Notes under the pieces: generated by a model
Told to the model about the DNA's origin: nothing
The model's input: the letters and a program-made list of their open reading frames with translations, nothing else
The model's database searches: none
Origin: Eubacteriales bacterium
Lineage (GTDB): Bacteria > Bacillota > Clostridia > Christensenellales > CAG-138
Assembly: GCA_021372675.1 (NCBI GenBank)
Contig: JAJFTZ010000044.1
Span: 1 to 37,146, forward strand
Reading direction: 5' to 3'
DNA length: 37,146 nucleotides
Made by a program: the position numbers and the translations under genes
Shown: in pieces, positions 10,436-19,479 of the stretch
Layout of the letters: each line of letters starts with the position of its first letter
How positions within the stretch are numbered: the first letter of the stretch is position 1

Positions 10436-12007
10436 ATGCTTTTTAATATCTTCGGCAATCGGAAAAAGAAACGGGACGAATGGATCAAAAACGCGACGCG
10501 CGACGTAAACAGCGCGCCTGAAGACCATGTCTTCACGGGCAAGCTCAGGGAGGATCTCGCGTTTTTGACGGAGCTTTTCAAGGATGTGGATATTTTGCGC
10601 GTCAGGGAGCTGGAAAACAGGAACGATAAAAAGCTGCGGTTCTGCCTGCTCTACTGCGACGGCATGGTGGACTCGCTCCTGCTGAGCCAAACCGTGGTAG
10701 GCCCGCTTGTGGATGCGAGGATCGAGCCGGGCGGTGGGGGAGAGCTTGCCGATACGGTTCTCAAGGAAACGATCTATGTCGGCGAGGGAAAAAAAACACG
10801 GGACTTAAAACATGTTATCGATGCCATCACCTACGGAGATACGGCACTTTTGATCGACGGGAGCAAGGATGTGCTCCTCTTGAATACGAAGGGCTTTCAT
10901 ACGCGCGCTATCGACGAGCCGGACAGCGAAAAAACGCTGAACGGCCCACGCGAGGGCTTTAACGAATCCATCATGCAAAATCTTTCGCTCGTGCGGCGAA
11001 AGCTTGGCACGCCCGCGCTCAAAATGAAGTTTCTCTCCATGGGCAAGCAGAGCAATACGAGGGTATGCGTGTGCTATCTGGAGGGGATCGTAAACAAGGA
11101 CGTGCTAAAGGAGCTGTACCGGCGGCTTGAAAGAATTGATATCGACGCGATCCTCGACAGCAACTACATCTCGGAGCTCATCCGCGACGCGCCCTATTCT
11201 CCCTTTCGCACCACGGGCTATACGGAAAAGCCCGACGTGGTCGTAGGGAAGATACTCGAGGGCCGCATCGTCCTATTCGTGGACGGCACCTGCAATGTGA
11301 TCACCCTTCCGTATTTGTTTATCGAGAATTTCCAAAGCGGCGAGGATTATTATCTGAGCTTCTTCTACACGTCGGTCTCGAGGCTCCTTCGCATCATCGG
11401 TTTTTTTGCCACGGTAATCACCCCGGGGCTCTACATCGCGGTCGTCGCGTTCCATAGGGAGATGCTGCCACAGGCACTTTTGATCAACATCGCGGCCGAG
11501 AGGATGAACGTGCCGTTGCCTGCGGCGCTCGAGGCGCTCGTGATGCTTGTCGTATTCGATATCCTGCGCGAAACGGGCGTGCGTATGCCCTCGAGTATCG
11601 GTCAGGCGCTCAGCATCGTGGGTGCGCTCGTCATAGGGCAGGCGGCCGTGGAGGCCAAGCTCGTGTCGTCGCCGATGATTATCGTGGTCGGCTTTACGGG
11701 CATCACGAACCTGCTCGTGCCGAAGATGAACGCGCCCATCATCTACCTGCGGCTGGCGATTTTGGCGCTTTCCTCTCTATTTGGCTTCTTAGGGCTTCTC
11801 ATAGGCGTTTTAGTAAGCGTGATACACATTTTGAATTTGAAGTCCTTCGGCGTGCCGCAGGTAAGCAATATAGGGAATCTGCGCTATCAGGCCGTAAAGG
11901 ACAGCGCTTTCCGGGCGCCGTGGTGGGATATGCTTACGAGGCCGCGGGTGCTCACCAAAAACAGCACGCGCATGAGGGTCAAGGATGGAGGGCCAAACGA
12001 TGCGTAA
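10436..12007 (+). CDS. Spore germination receptor subunit A (GerA family)
   Basis: This 523-residue GerA-type A subunit has a long hydrophilic N-terminal half (about residues 1-280) followed by a membrane half (about 285-490). Typical motifs are the [14 protein letters not shown] region, [13 protein letters not shown] and the segment [20 protein letters not shown] subunits sit in the inner membrane of the spore and, with B and C subunits, sense germinants such as amino acids. I chose ATG 10436, which follows ACGGAGG; an in-frame start at 10313 would run through the divergent promoter region. The 3' end overlaps the next gene by eight bases. The operon order is A-C-D-B. Confidence 0.95.
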   Translation: MLFNIFGNRKKKRDEWIKNATRDVNSAPEDHVFTGKLREDLAFLTELFKDVDILRVRELENRNDKKLRFCLLYCDGMVDSLLLSQTVVGPLVDARIEPGGGGELADTVLKETIYVGEGKKTRDLKHVIDAITYGDTALLIDGSKDVLLLNTKGFHTRAIDEPDSEKTLNGPREGFNESIMQNLSLVRRKLGTPALKMKFLSMGKQSNTRVCVCYLEGIVNKDVLKELYRRLERIDIDAILDSNYISELIRDAPYSPFRTTGYTEKPDVVVGKILEGRIVLFVDGTCNVITLPYLFIENFQSGEDYYLSFFYTSVSRLLRIIGFFATVITPGLYIAVVAFHREMLPQALLINIAAERMNVPLPAALEALVMLVVFDILRETGVRMPSSIGQALSIVGALVIGQAAVEAKLVSSPMIIVVGFTGITNLLVPKMNAPIIYLRLAILALSSLFGFLGLLIGVLVSVIHILNLKSFGVPQVSNIGNLRYQAVKDSAFRAPWWDMLTRPRVLTKNSTRMRVKDGGPNDA

Positions 12008-13172
12008 ACGCGTGCAAAGGCTTGGGCATCGCCTGCCCAAGCGCTCCCTCAGCCTCGTGCTCCTGCTTTTGCTGTGCCTCGCGATGTGCGGCTGCTGGGA
12101 TTACCGCGGCCTCAACAAGCTGATTTTCGTGTCGGGCATCGCTGTGGATAAAAACCCGGAAACGGGCGATTTCATAGTTACCTATGAAATTATGAATCTA
12201 CAGGGGAACATCAAGCAGGAAGGGCTTAGCGCGAAAATCGTCGAATCCACGGGGCGCACCATCGCGGAGGCGGTGCGAAACGCCAACCGGCGCGTTACAT
12301 ACAAACTGTATTTCGGGCATTCCACGGTGCTCATCCTGAGCGAGGAGGTCGCAATAGACGGGGATCTCGAAGAGCTTCTCGACTGGGTGCTCCGCGAAAG
12401 CGAGATGCGCGAGACCGCCAGCATCGTTATAAGCGTGGGGCAGCCTGCGGGCGACTTGTTGAAGCTCGTGGGGCTCGATCAAAATGTGGTCGCCAACGAG
12501 ATTGATAAGATCTTAGCGGAAGACAGTCAAACCGCCTCGCTCACCTATCATGTGGAAGCCTTCGAAGCCTATAATTTGTTGAAGGCGGAAGGACGTTCCC
12601 TCGCGCTGCCGGTCTTTCACGAGGCGTACAACGACGGCGACATGGTCGCGGAGAGTAACGGCGTCGCCGTGTTCAAGGACACGGTTATGCTCGGCACGCT
12701 AAGCCCCCTTGAATCGAGGATGCTGCTTTTTATGCTCAACGATATTAAGGGAGGGCTCCTTATCTGCGATATCCCGGAGGAGAAAAAGCATTTTTCCCTT
12801 TTGATTTCCGAGAGCAAAACGAGGCTTACCTATGAAGAAGGCGAGGACGGGCAGTTAATTTTTAGGGTCAAAATCAAGATGGAAGCCCGCCTCTCCCAAA
12901 CCGATACCTATAAGAATATGCTCGACGCGGCCACGATAGAGCGGTATGAGCGCTATGCTACGGGGCAGTTGAAGGCGGACCTCGAAACCCTGGTGCAGCG
13001 GGTGCAACAGGAATACGACTCCGACATTTTCGGGCTTGGCAACCATATATTCGATACGAACAACCGACTGTGGAAAAAGATCAGCGGCGATTGGGACACG
13101 CTCTTTCAAAATGCCAGGGTCATCGTTGAGCCCGATATCACCGTCATCAGTACGGAATACGAAAAATCATAG
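12000..13172 (+). CDS. Spore germination lipoprotein subunit C, Ger(x)C family
   Basis: This 390-residue GerC-type lipoprotein has a basic N-terminus, a leucine-rich signal peptide and a lipidation cysteine at C32 in CGCWDYRGL, the family hallmark right after the cleavage site. The rest is the extracytoplasmic Ger(x)C domain, with the GRTIAEAVRNANRR segment and the C-terminal IFGLGNHIF ... W region. The subunit is anchored to the outer face of the spore inner membrane as part of the receptor. ATG 12000 is preferred to ATG 11985 because GGAGGG lies at good distance before it. It overlaps the A gene, so translation is coupled. Confidence 0.94.
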   Translation: MRKRVQRLGHRLPKRSLSLVLLLLLCLAMCGCWDYRGLNKLIFVSGIAVDKNPETGDFIVTYEIMNLQGNIKQEGLSAKIVESTGRTIAEAVRNANRRVTYKLYFGHSTVLILSEEVAIDGDLEELLDWVLRESEMRETASIVISVGQPAGDLLKLVGLDQNVVANEIDKILAEDSQTASLTYHVEAFEAYNLLKAEGRSLALPVFHEAYNDGDMVAESNGVAVFKDTVMLGTLSPLESRMLLFMLNDIKGGLLICDIPEEKKHFSLLISESKTRLTYEEGEDGQLIFRVKIKMEARLSQTDTYKNMLDAATIERYERYATGQLKADLETLVQRVQQEYDSDIFGLGNHIFDTNNRLWKKISGDWDTLFQNARVIVEPDITVISTEYEKS

Positions 13173-13188
13173 GGGGGGGCGACCGTCC

Positions 13189-13407
13189 TTGGAAGTGATC
13201 CTCATACTGTTTTTTGTCGCGGTTGCAATGCTTATCGACTTTTTCCCTTACCGAAAGAAGGAAAGCGCAAAGGAAAAGGTGCTTTTTCTGGCGCTTTTAG
13301 CCGTGGGGATGTGCGTTCTGATACTGCATACGCTCGGTGTGAAGGTGCCAAGCCCTGCGGATCCTATCAAAAAGCTTGTGGAGGCCGTGTTCGGCCCGCA
13401 GTCCTAA
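13189..13407 (+). CDS. Small two-helix membrane protein, probable germination receptor D-type subunit
   Basis: This protein of about 72 residues starts with TTG at 13189 and is made of two hydrophobic helices (about residues 2-17 and 30-48) with a basic loop (PYRKKESAKEK) between them and a short soluble tail. It lies between the C and B genes on the same strand, 16 bases after one stop and 11 before the next start. Small two-helix D proteins are known in some GerA-type receptor loci of Bacillus, where they modulate germination. Assignment here rests on size, topology and position. The ribosome binding site is an unusual run of eight G (13172-13179). In-frame sequence further upstream overlaps the C gene and looks non-coding. 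Confidence 0.72.
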   Translation: MEVILILFFVAVAMLIDFFPYRKKESAKEKVLFLALLAVGMCVLILHTLGVKVPSPADPIKKLVEAVFGPQS

Positions 13408-13418
13408 AGGGGTAGTCT

Positions 13419-14519
13419 ATGGATAAGCTTAAATCGCTGTATGCCAAGTGCATCATCATCATGTTCGTGATCGGGAGCACCGTCGTGGTGGGCGTAAGTA
13501 CCGCCGCAAGGCGGGACGCATGGATGTCGATCCTTGTTGCAACCGCCTATGCCATACCCGTCGTGCTGATGTATGCGCGCATCATGAAGCTTTTTCCCGA
13601 GATGGGGTTTTACGATATCATGGAATCGGTTGCGGGCAAGGTGGGGGGAAAGATCCTGATCGCGCTTTTCACCTGGTACGCGTTTCATCTGGGGTCGCTT
13701 GTCCTTAGGAATTTTATCGAGTTCATACAGATGAACGTACTTCGGGAAACGCCGCGCATCGCCGTAATGATCCTTTTCATGTCCGCAATATCATACCTTG
13801 TGAAAAGCGGGCTTCTGACTATGGGGAAGCTGGCCGTGCTTTCTTTGGGCGTTTTTCTTTTTGTGATGGTGGTCACCGTGGTCGGCTCCGTGAACCAGAT
13901 GGACCTCCGCTATATATTGCCCGTGCTTTCTACCGATTGGAGCATTATGCTCGAGGATGGTTTTAATATTTTTTCCTTTCCGTTCGCGGAAACGGTGCTG
14001 TTTCTCGTCGCCGCCTCCGCCGTACGCAAGCAAGACAGCCCCTATCGGATTTATATGTGGAGCCTTCTCTTCTCCGCGGCCGTATTGATCATTATCGTCA
14101 TACGAAACATCCTCATCTTAGGCCCCGCGATGACGGTTGCATCGTATTTTCCCTCCTACGTAGCCGCGCGCATCATTAACATCGGCGATTTTTTTGCGCG
14201 TATCGAAGGCTCCATCTCCATTAACTTCATCCTGAGCGGCATCATAAAAATATCCGTCTGCCTGTTCGCAGCGGCGGAGGGTACCGCAAAGCTTGCGGGC
14301 CTTAATAGCCACAAGCGTTTGGTGCTTCCCATATCGCTCATGATGATGGCACTTTGCGAGATCGTGTACTCGAACCTGATGGAAATGTTCGCGTGGCTTA
14401 AGCCATACAGTTTCTACGCCATACCGTTCCAAATTATTTTCCCCGCACTTATCTGGGTCTTGGCGGAGATCAAGGCGCATAAGGCGGCTAAGCTCGGCGC
14501 AGGGCGTGCCGGGGCATGA
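13419..14519 (+). CDS. Spore germination receptor subunit B (endospore germination permease)
   Basis: This 366-residue membrane protein has about ten hydrophobic helices and belongs to the GerAB / endospore germination permease family, a branch of the amino acid permease superfamily. The N-terminus (KCIIIMFVIGSTVVVGVS) is the first helix, with the glycine-rich break used for ligand binding in that fold. B subunits bind the germinant. It is the last gene of the A-C-D-B operon, with GGGGTA before its ATG. No T-rich terminator is evident after it, so some reading into the downstream leader region is possible. Confidence 0.93.
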   Translation: MDKLKSLYAKCIIIMFVIGSTVVVGVSTAARRDAWMSILVATAYAIPVVLMYARIMKLFPEMGFYDIMESVAGKVGGKILIALFTWYAFHLGSLVLRNFIEFIQMNVLRETPRIAVMILFMSAISYLVKSGLLTMGKLAVLSLGVFLFVMVVTVVGSVNQMDLRYILPVLSTDWSIMLEDGFNIFSFPFAETVLFLVAASAVRKQDSPYRIYMWSLLFSAAVLIIIVIRNILILGPAMTVASYFPSYVAARIINIGDFFARIEGSISINFILSGIIKISVCLFAAAEGTAKLAGLNSHKRLVLPISLMMMALCEIVYSNLMEMFAWLKPYSFYAIPFQIIFPALIWVLAEIKAHKAAKLGAGRAGA

Positions 14520-14531
14520 GGGGACGCGGCG

Positions 14532-14561
14532 TTGACGGGCCCGGGGGTTGGATGCTAAAAT
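14532..14561 (+). promoter_or_regulatory. Candidate sigma-A promoter for the calcium-type ATPase
   Basis: TTGACG (14532-14537) and TAAAAT (14556-14561) are 18 bases apart. Transcription would start near 14568, giving an unusually long leader of about 225 bases before the GTG start at 14794. Confidence 0.55.
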
Positions 14562-14647
14562 CGTTATAGATAGGCAATGTGGGGGGAGGATGCCGCTTTT
14601 CAAACGGGATTTTCGAGAAACCAAAACATACGCTTATTTTTATCGCC

Positions 14648-14766
14648 CACGCCTATGCGACCCGCCGCCTGAGCGGCGGGAAGAAGGCGTGCTTTTCCAT
14701 GGGCTTCTCCGGCCTTTTACTCTCTGCTTGCGCTCCTCTTTCGAGACTGAACGCGCAGTTTGCCGG
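14648..14766 (+). promoter_or_regulatory. Structured 5' leader of the calcium-type ATPase, unassigned cis-regulatory RNA candidate
   Basis: Two compound hairpins can be read. The first (14648-14691) has an outer seven-pair stem CACGCCT / AGGCGTG, an internal loop (ATGCGA / AAGA) and an inner eight-pair stem CCCGCCGC / GCGGCGGG with loop CTGA. The second (14709-14766) has CCGGC / GCCGG outside and CTGC-GCG with a TT bulge paired to CGCGCAG inside. The ribosome binding site AGGAGG follows at 14782. I could not match this to a named riboswitch. yybP-ykoY Mn riboswitches often precede such ATPases, but their conserved loops are not visible here. Confidence 0.45.
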
Positions 14767-14793
14767 CTTTAAGTTTTTTATAGGAGGATTTCT

Positions 14794-17409
14794 GTGTTAC
14801 CGTACTATGAAGAGATCGATTGCGTATTGACGCATCTTAACGTTGAGCGGACTGAGGGACTGCGCGAGGAGGAGGCGCAAAGGCGCCTGGGGGAGCATGG
14901 CGAAAACAAGCTGACCGAAAAGAAAAAGGAAACGCTCCTGCAAAAATTCTTGAACCAGTTCAAGGATGCGATGATCATCATACTGCTCGTCGCGGCCGCC
15001 GTCTCCTTCGCTATTTCCATCTATAACAGGGAGGAGGGCTTTGCCGAGCCTGTTTTGATCTTGCTGATCGTTTTATTGAACGCGGCGCTCGGCGTTTCGC
15101 AGGAGAGCAAAGCGGAAAAAGCGCTCGACGCGCTCAAAAAACTTTCGGCGCCGCACGCGCGCGTGATACGCGGCGGCAAGGAAACCGTGATCGACGCCAA
15201 ACACCTCGTACCGGGCGATATCATCCACATCGAAGCGGGCGACTTCATCCCGGCCGACGCCCGCCTGTTTGAATCGGCGAGCCTTCGCTGCGAGGAATCC
15301 GCGCTGACGGGCGAGTCCGTACCTTCCGAAAAGGATGCCGCTCTCACGGTGGAGGAGAACGCTCCGCTCGGCGACCGCCGCAATATGGTATATTCCGGCT
15401 GCAGCGTATCCTATGGGCGGGCGGGCGCGGTGGTCACCGCCACGGGAATGAACACGGAAATGGGCAAGATCGCCCACATGCTCGACACGGAGGAGGAGGG
15501 GCAGACCCCGCTTCAGCAAAAGCTCGCCGTGCTCGGCAAATACTTGGGCTTCGCGGCGCTCGCGATCTGCGTTGTCATCTTCGTAGTGGGTCTTCTCGAC
15601 GGCATGCATGTGATGGAAATCTTTATGATCGCCGTTTCGCTTGCCGTTTCCGCCATCCCCGAGGGCCTTCCGGCCATCGTCACCATCGTGCTCGCCATCG
15701 GCGTGGAGCGCATGGTAAAGCGAAATGCCATCATACGTAAGCTGCCCGCGGTGGAAACGCTCGGCAGCGCCTCCGTGATCTGCTCCGATAAAACCGGCAC
15801 GCTTACTCAAAACCGCATGACGCTCGTACAGGCGTTCGACGCTTCAAGCGGCCTTACCGAGGAGATCGGCGAGGAAAACTCCCCCGCCGTACGCGAGCTT
15901 TTAAAATATGCCGCGCTTTGCAGCGACGGCTACGTGGAGCTTGAGGGCGACGAGCTTCGCCACATCGGCGATCCGACCGAAACCTCTCTCGCGTTTGCGG
16001 CGCACAAAAACGGCATGACGCATCACGCGCTCAAGGAAGGGTATCCGCGCCTCGCCGAAATTCCCTTCGACTCCGACCGCAAGCTTATGACGACCGTGAA
16101 CCGGATCGACGGTAAAACCATGGTGATCGTAAAGGGCGCGTTCGACGTACTCGCTGAAAAGTGCGTGCGCGGCGATTTGGCCGCCGCGAAAGCAGCCGTG
16201 GAGCGCATGAGCCGCCAGGCGCTCCGCGTGCTGGCCGTAGCCTACCGCGAAACGGATAGTTTTAGCGCCGCGCCAACGCCTGAGGAGCTCGAGCATTCGC
16301 TTACCCTCATGGGGGTGGTGGGCATGATCGACCCGCCGCGCCCAGAGGTAAAGGTGGCGGTGGATATTTGCAAGCGCGCGGGGATACGTCCCGTGATGAT
16401 TACAGGCGACCATGTGGTGACCGCGTGCGCCATCGCGGAGGAGCTCGGCATACTCAGGGAGGGCGACGAGGCCGTTACCGGCAGCGAGCTCGCCGTGATG
16501 CCGGAGGAGGAGCTTTCCGCCCGCGTCAAAAACATCTCCGTATATGCGCGCGTTTCTCCTTCCGATAAAATCCGCATCGTGCGCGCGTGGCAAAATGAAG
16601 GGCAGGTCGTCGCCATGACGGGCGACGGCGTGAACGACGCGCCCGCGCTCAAGGCGGCCGATATCGGCTGCGCCATGGGCATCACGGGCACGGATGTCGC
16701 AAAGGGCGCCGCGGATATGACGCTTACCGACGATAACTTTGCCACCATCGTAGAGGCGGTGCGCGAGGGCCGGAGCATTTATGACAACATCCGAAAGTCC
16801 GTAGGCTATCTTTTGGGCACCAACATCGGTGAGGTTCTTACGGTGTTCATCGCGATGCTCATATGGCGCACGTCGCCGCTTCTCTCCATGCAGCTCCTCT
16901 GGATCAACCTTGTGACCGATAGTCTTCCCGCGATCGCGCTCGGCATGGAGCCCGTGGAATCGGATGTCATGGAGCGCATGCCCAAGGCAAAAAACGAGGG
17001 CATTTTCGCGGGCGGTCTCGGCGTGAAGGTGGCGATACAGGGCATTATGTTCTGCGGACTCACGCTTTTAGGCTTCTGGCTAGGGCAGGTGATGCTCGGC
17101 GGTAGCCTCAAGGAGGGCCGCACCATGTCGTTTATCATACTCGCCTTCACGCAGGTGATACACTCCTTCAACATGCGCTCCACGCGCTCGCTGTTCGCGA
17201 TCGGGCCCTTTACCAACAGGAAGCTCGTACAGGCGGGCATTATCTCCACACTGATGATCGCGGTGATCATATTCATCGAGCCCATCGCGAAGCTCTTCGA
17301 ACTCGTGATGATGCCGTGGTATATGTACCTCATCGCGGCGGGCCTCGCATTCGTGCCCGTGCCGGTGATGGAGATCGCCAAGCTTTTCATGCGCCGCAAG
17401 CACGTATGA
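14794..17409 (+). CDS. Calcium-translocating P-type ATPase (SERCA/PMCA-like P2 ATPase)
   Basis: This 871-residue P2-type ATPase has an N-terminal cation ATPase domain, the actuator TGESVPSEK, the phosphorylation site CSDKTGTLTQNRM (D332), TGDGVNDAPALK in the hinge, and ten predicted helices. Ion-site residues match calcium pumps: PEGLP in helix 4, N and E in TNIGEVL of helix 5, and N, T, D in WINLVTD of helix 6. The helix 8 glutamate of SERCA appears to be Q (FTQVIHSFN, near residue 786), which suggests a single-ion site as in PMCA-type pumps. It should expel Ca2+ (possibly Mn2+). The start is GTG with AGGAGG upstream. The metallophosphoesterase gene follows after 12 bases. Confidence 0.93.
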   Translation: MLPYYEEIDCVLTHLNVERTEGLREEEAQRRLGEHGENKLTEKKKETLLQKFLNQFKDAMIIILLVAAAVSFAISIYNREEGFAEPVLILLIVLLNAALGVSQESKAEKALDALKKLSAPHARVIRGGKETVIDAKHLVPGDIIHIEAGDFIPADARLFESASLRCEESALTGESVPSEKDAALTVEENAPLGDRRNMVYSGCSVSYGRAGAVVTATGMNTEMGKIAHMLDTEEEGQTPLQQKLAVLGKYLGFAALAICVVIFVVGLLDGMHVMEIFMIAVSLAVSAIPEGLPAIVTIVLAIGVERMVKRNAIIRKLPAVETLGSASVICSDKTGTLTQNRMTLVQAFDASSGLTEEIGEENSPAVRELLKYAALCSDGYVELEGDELRHIGDPTETSLAFAAHKNGMTHHALKEGYPRLAEIPFDSDRKLMTTVNRIDGKTMVIVKGAFDVLAEKCVRGDLAAAKAAVERMSRQALRVLAVAYRETDSFSAAPTPEELEHSLTLMGVVGMIDPPRPEVKVAVDICKRAGIRPVMITGDHVVTACAIAEELGILREGDEAVTGSELAVMPEEELSARVKNISVYARVSPSDKIRIVRAWQNEGQVVAMTGDGVNDAPALKAADIGCAMGITGTDVAKGAADMTLTDDNFATIVEAVREGRSIYDNIRKSVGYLLGTNIGEVLTVFIAMLIWRTSPLLSMQLLWINLVTDSLPAIALGMEPVESDVMERMPKAKNEGIFAGGLGVKVAIQGIMFCGLTLLGFWLGQVMLGGSLKEGRTMSFIILAFTQVIHSFNMRSTRSLFAIGPFTNRKLVQAGIISTLMIAVIIFIEPIAKLFELVMMPWYMYLIAAGLAFVPVPVMEIAKLFMRRKHV

Positions 17410-17421
17410 GATAGGTGAAAT

Positions 17422-18510
17422 ATGAATGCAAAAGTCGCGGCGCCCGATTTGGCCAAAGCAAAAAGGATACTCGCGATAAGCGACATACACGGGAATCTGG
17501 AGCTTATGAAGGGCCTCCTCAAAAAGGTGGGCTTTAGTGAGAGCGATTTTCTCGTGCTTTTAGGCGACTACATCGAAAAAGGGCCCGAAAACTTGGCGAC
17601 GCTCCGCTATGTAATGGAGTTAAGCAAAAGGCAAAACGTATGCGCCCTCTCCGGCAACTGCGATACCATATGGGAGGACGTTCGCTACGAAAAGTACCAC
17701 GAGAACCTTCTCCGCTATATGCTTTGGCGAAAGGAGAGCGTGCTCAACGAAATGTGCGCCGGGCTCGGCATTGAAGTGCGCGGGGACATGGATAAGGCGC
17801 AAATGCAGCGCGCGCTCCTGACGGCCTACGCTGTGGAGTTTGAGTGGCTCGAGAATCTTCCTCATATCGTGGATACGCCGGAGCTCATCTTCGTGCACGC
17901 GGGCATCGCCGATGAGGACTTAAACGCGCAGGACGCGAACGAGTGCATGATGTTTAAGGCTTTTTTAGAGAATGCACCCGCCTTTTCGCGCTATGTGGTG
18001 GCGGGGCACTGGCCTACGGTCAACTATACCTCCTACGCAAACGGGCTTCTTTCCCATATGCCGATCATAGATAAGGAAAAGCGTATCGTATCCATCGACG
18101 GCGGAAACGTGGTGAAGCGCTCCGGGCAGCTCAACTGCCTCATCTACGCCGACAAAGCGCTTTCGTTTGCGTGTATGGACGATCTGCCCTGCCGTACGGC
18201 GACCGGGCCGCAGGAGGGCGGGGAAGGACCGGTATCCGTTACATGGATGCACAACGAGCTGGAGCTACTGCAGCGCGGGGAGCTTGAAAGCGCCTGCGTT
18301 TTGAAGCACACAGGGCAAAGGCTGAGTATTCCGAACGAATTCCTTTTCGAAAAAGACGGGGTATTGTTCTGCCACGATTATACGAATTATGTGATGCCGC
18401 TTAGGGAGGGCGACGCCGTTTCCATCGTGGAAACACACGGCGAGCGCGTGCTTGTCAAGCGCAACGGTGTACTCGGCTGGATGGACAAGGCATTATTAAC
18501 AGTTAATTAA
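17422..18510 (+). CDS. Metallophosphoesterase with C-terminal SH3-like domain
   Basis: This 362-residue calcineurin-like phosphoesterase shows the ordered metal motifs SDIHGN (about residues 20-25), GDYIEKGPE, SGNCD, FVHAG and VVAGHWP. The third motif reads GNCD rather than GNHE, as also seen in YfcE-type enzymes, so activity is not excluded. The last 60 residues (MPLREGDAVSIVETHGERVLVKRN ...) look like a bacterial SH3 domain. There is no signal peptide, so the protein is probably cytoplasmic. It is 12 bases after the calcium-pump stop and likely co-transcribed. Substrate is unknown: a protein phosphatase, nucleotide or phosphodiesterase role are all open. Confidence 0.85.
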   Translation: MNAKVAAPDLAKAKRILAISDIHGNLELMKGLLKKVGFSESDFLVLLGDYIEKGPENLATLRYVMELSKRQNVCALSGNCDTIWEDVRYEKYHENLLRYMLWRKESVLNEMCAGLGIEVRGDMDKAQMQRALLTAYAVEFEWLENLPHIVDTPELIFVHAGIADEDLNAQDANECMMFKAFLENAPAFSRYVVAGHWPTVNYTSYANGLLSHMPIIDKEKRIVSIDGGNVVKRSGQLNCLIYADKALSFACMDDLPCRTATGPQEGGEGPVSVTWMHNELELLQRGELESACVLKHTGQRLSIPNEFLFEKDGVLFCHDYTNYVMPLREGDAVSIVETHGERVLVKRNGVLGWMDKALLTVN

Positions 18511-18530
18511 AAATAGTTCCTGCCGGCAAG

Positions 18531-18539
18531 TGATATAAT
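18531..18539 (+). promoter_or_regulatory. Extended -10 promoter of the DUF1002 gene
   Basis: TGATATAAT combines an extended TG motif with a consensus -10 hexamer (18534-18539). It lies about 38 bases before the ATG at 18578. No strong -35 hexamer is seen, which is usual for extended -10 promoters. Confidence 0.6.
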
Positions 18540-18577
18540 AGCCATAGAAAACGAAGATTCCGGAGGTTTAAAAAAGA

Positions 18578-19459
18578 ATGAAACGCAGAAAAGTGTTGGC
18601 AGCGGTTTTGGCGATCATCGCCTGCGTCGGCATGTTCGCGCCCGTTGCATCCGCACTTGAGGCAGGGCAGCAGCGCGTGAGCATAGGCGCCAACCTCGAC
18701 GAAGCGCAGCGTGCGCAGATCTATAAGGATTTCGGCATTGAAATGGGGCAGGTTACGGAGATCACCGTGACCAACGAAAATGAGCGGGCATATCTTGAGG
18801 GCCTCGTGCCCGAGGAGAAGATCGGCCATGTCGCGCTTTCCTGCGTGTTTATCACCACGCTCGAAGCCGGCTCCGGCCTCGATATTTCCACCAATAACAT
18901 CAACTGGTGCACGTCCGACATGTATAAAAACGCCCTCACGACCGCAGGCATTTCCGATGCGAAGGTCATGATAAGCGCCCCGTTTCCCGTATCCGGCACG
19001 GCGGCCCTGACGGGTATTTACAAGGCCTATGAGGATATCACGGGCGAAGCGCTCAGCGACCTCGCGAAATCCGTAGGCGCCGAGGAGCTGATCGTCACGG
19101 GCGAGCTCGCCGAATACATCGGCAGCGCGGATGCCACCGAAATGATCAACCAGCTCAAGGGCATCCTCGACCAGACCCAAAATATGACCGACGATCAGGT
19201 GCGCTCCGAGATAAGCCGCATCGCGAAGGAGTATAACGTCGTCATCACCGACGCGCAGGTAGATCAGCTTTTGAAGCTTTGCCGCTCGCTCGAAAAGCTC
19301 GATGTGAACGAGCTCAAGGAAAAGCTTCTCTCCCTGACCGAGACCGTGAAGAAGGCCTCGCAGGTACAGCAGGGCCTGCAGAATTTCGCGACGGGGGTCA
19401 AAAGCTTCTTCACTTCCATCGGCAATTTCTTCTCCAACCTGTTCGGCGGAAAAAAATAA
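18578..19459 (+). CDS. Secreted DUF1002 (YpuA-like) protein
   Basis: This 293-residue protein has a signal peptide (KRRKVLAAVLAIIACVGMF then VASA, cut near residue 26) and no lipobox or other membrane helix, so it is probably exported. The mature part matches the DUF1002 family, to which B. subtilis YpuA belongs, with motifs ITVTNENERAYLEGLVPEEKIG and INWCTSDMYKNAL. The C-terminal third is helical and ends in a phenylalanine-rich stretch (FATGVKSFFTSIGNFFSN). No biochemical function is established for the family. CGGAGG precedes the ATG. Its own promoter and terminator make it a single-gene unit. Confidence 0.9.
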   Translation: MKRRKVLAAVLAIIACVGMFAPVASALEAGQQRVSIGANLDEAQRAQIYKDFGIEMGQVTEITVTNENERAYLEGLVPEEKIGHVALSCVFITTLEAGSGLDISTNNINWCTSDMYKNALTTAGISDAKVMISAPFPVSGTAALTGIYKAYEDITGEALSDLAKSVGAEELIVTGELAEYIGSADATEMINQLKGILDQTQNMTDDQVRSEISRIAKEYNVVITDAQVDQLLKLCRSLEKLDVNELKEKLLSLTETVKKASQVQQGLQNFATGVKSFFTSIGNFFSNLFGGKK

Positions 19460-19479
19460 CGAAAGCTATCGGTAACGAT

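Noticed and set aside
10280..10690. N-terminal extension of copA by 137 codons
   Set aside because: It passes through the divergent promoter region and into the antisense of the germination gene, has no CopA homology, and the downstream ATG has a perfect ribosome binding site.
14548..14772. Possible small protein in the leader of the calcium ATPase
   Set aside because: The frame crosses the strong hairpins, starts with TTG without a ribosome binding site, and has no recognisable features.
14568..14793. yybP-ykoY manganese riboswitch
   Set aside because: Position and gene type fit, but the conserved GGGGAGUA loop and the GCAAGACC-like 3' part were not found, so I left it as an unassigned structured leader.
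17638..17664. GNCD instead of GNHE as a sign of a dead phosphoesterase
   Set aside because: YfcE-type phosphoesterases with GNCD are active, and the other metal motifs are intact, so I do not call it inactive.
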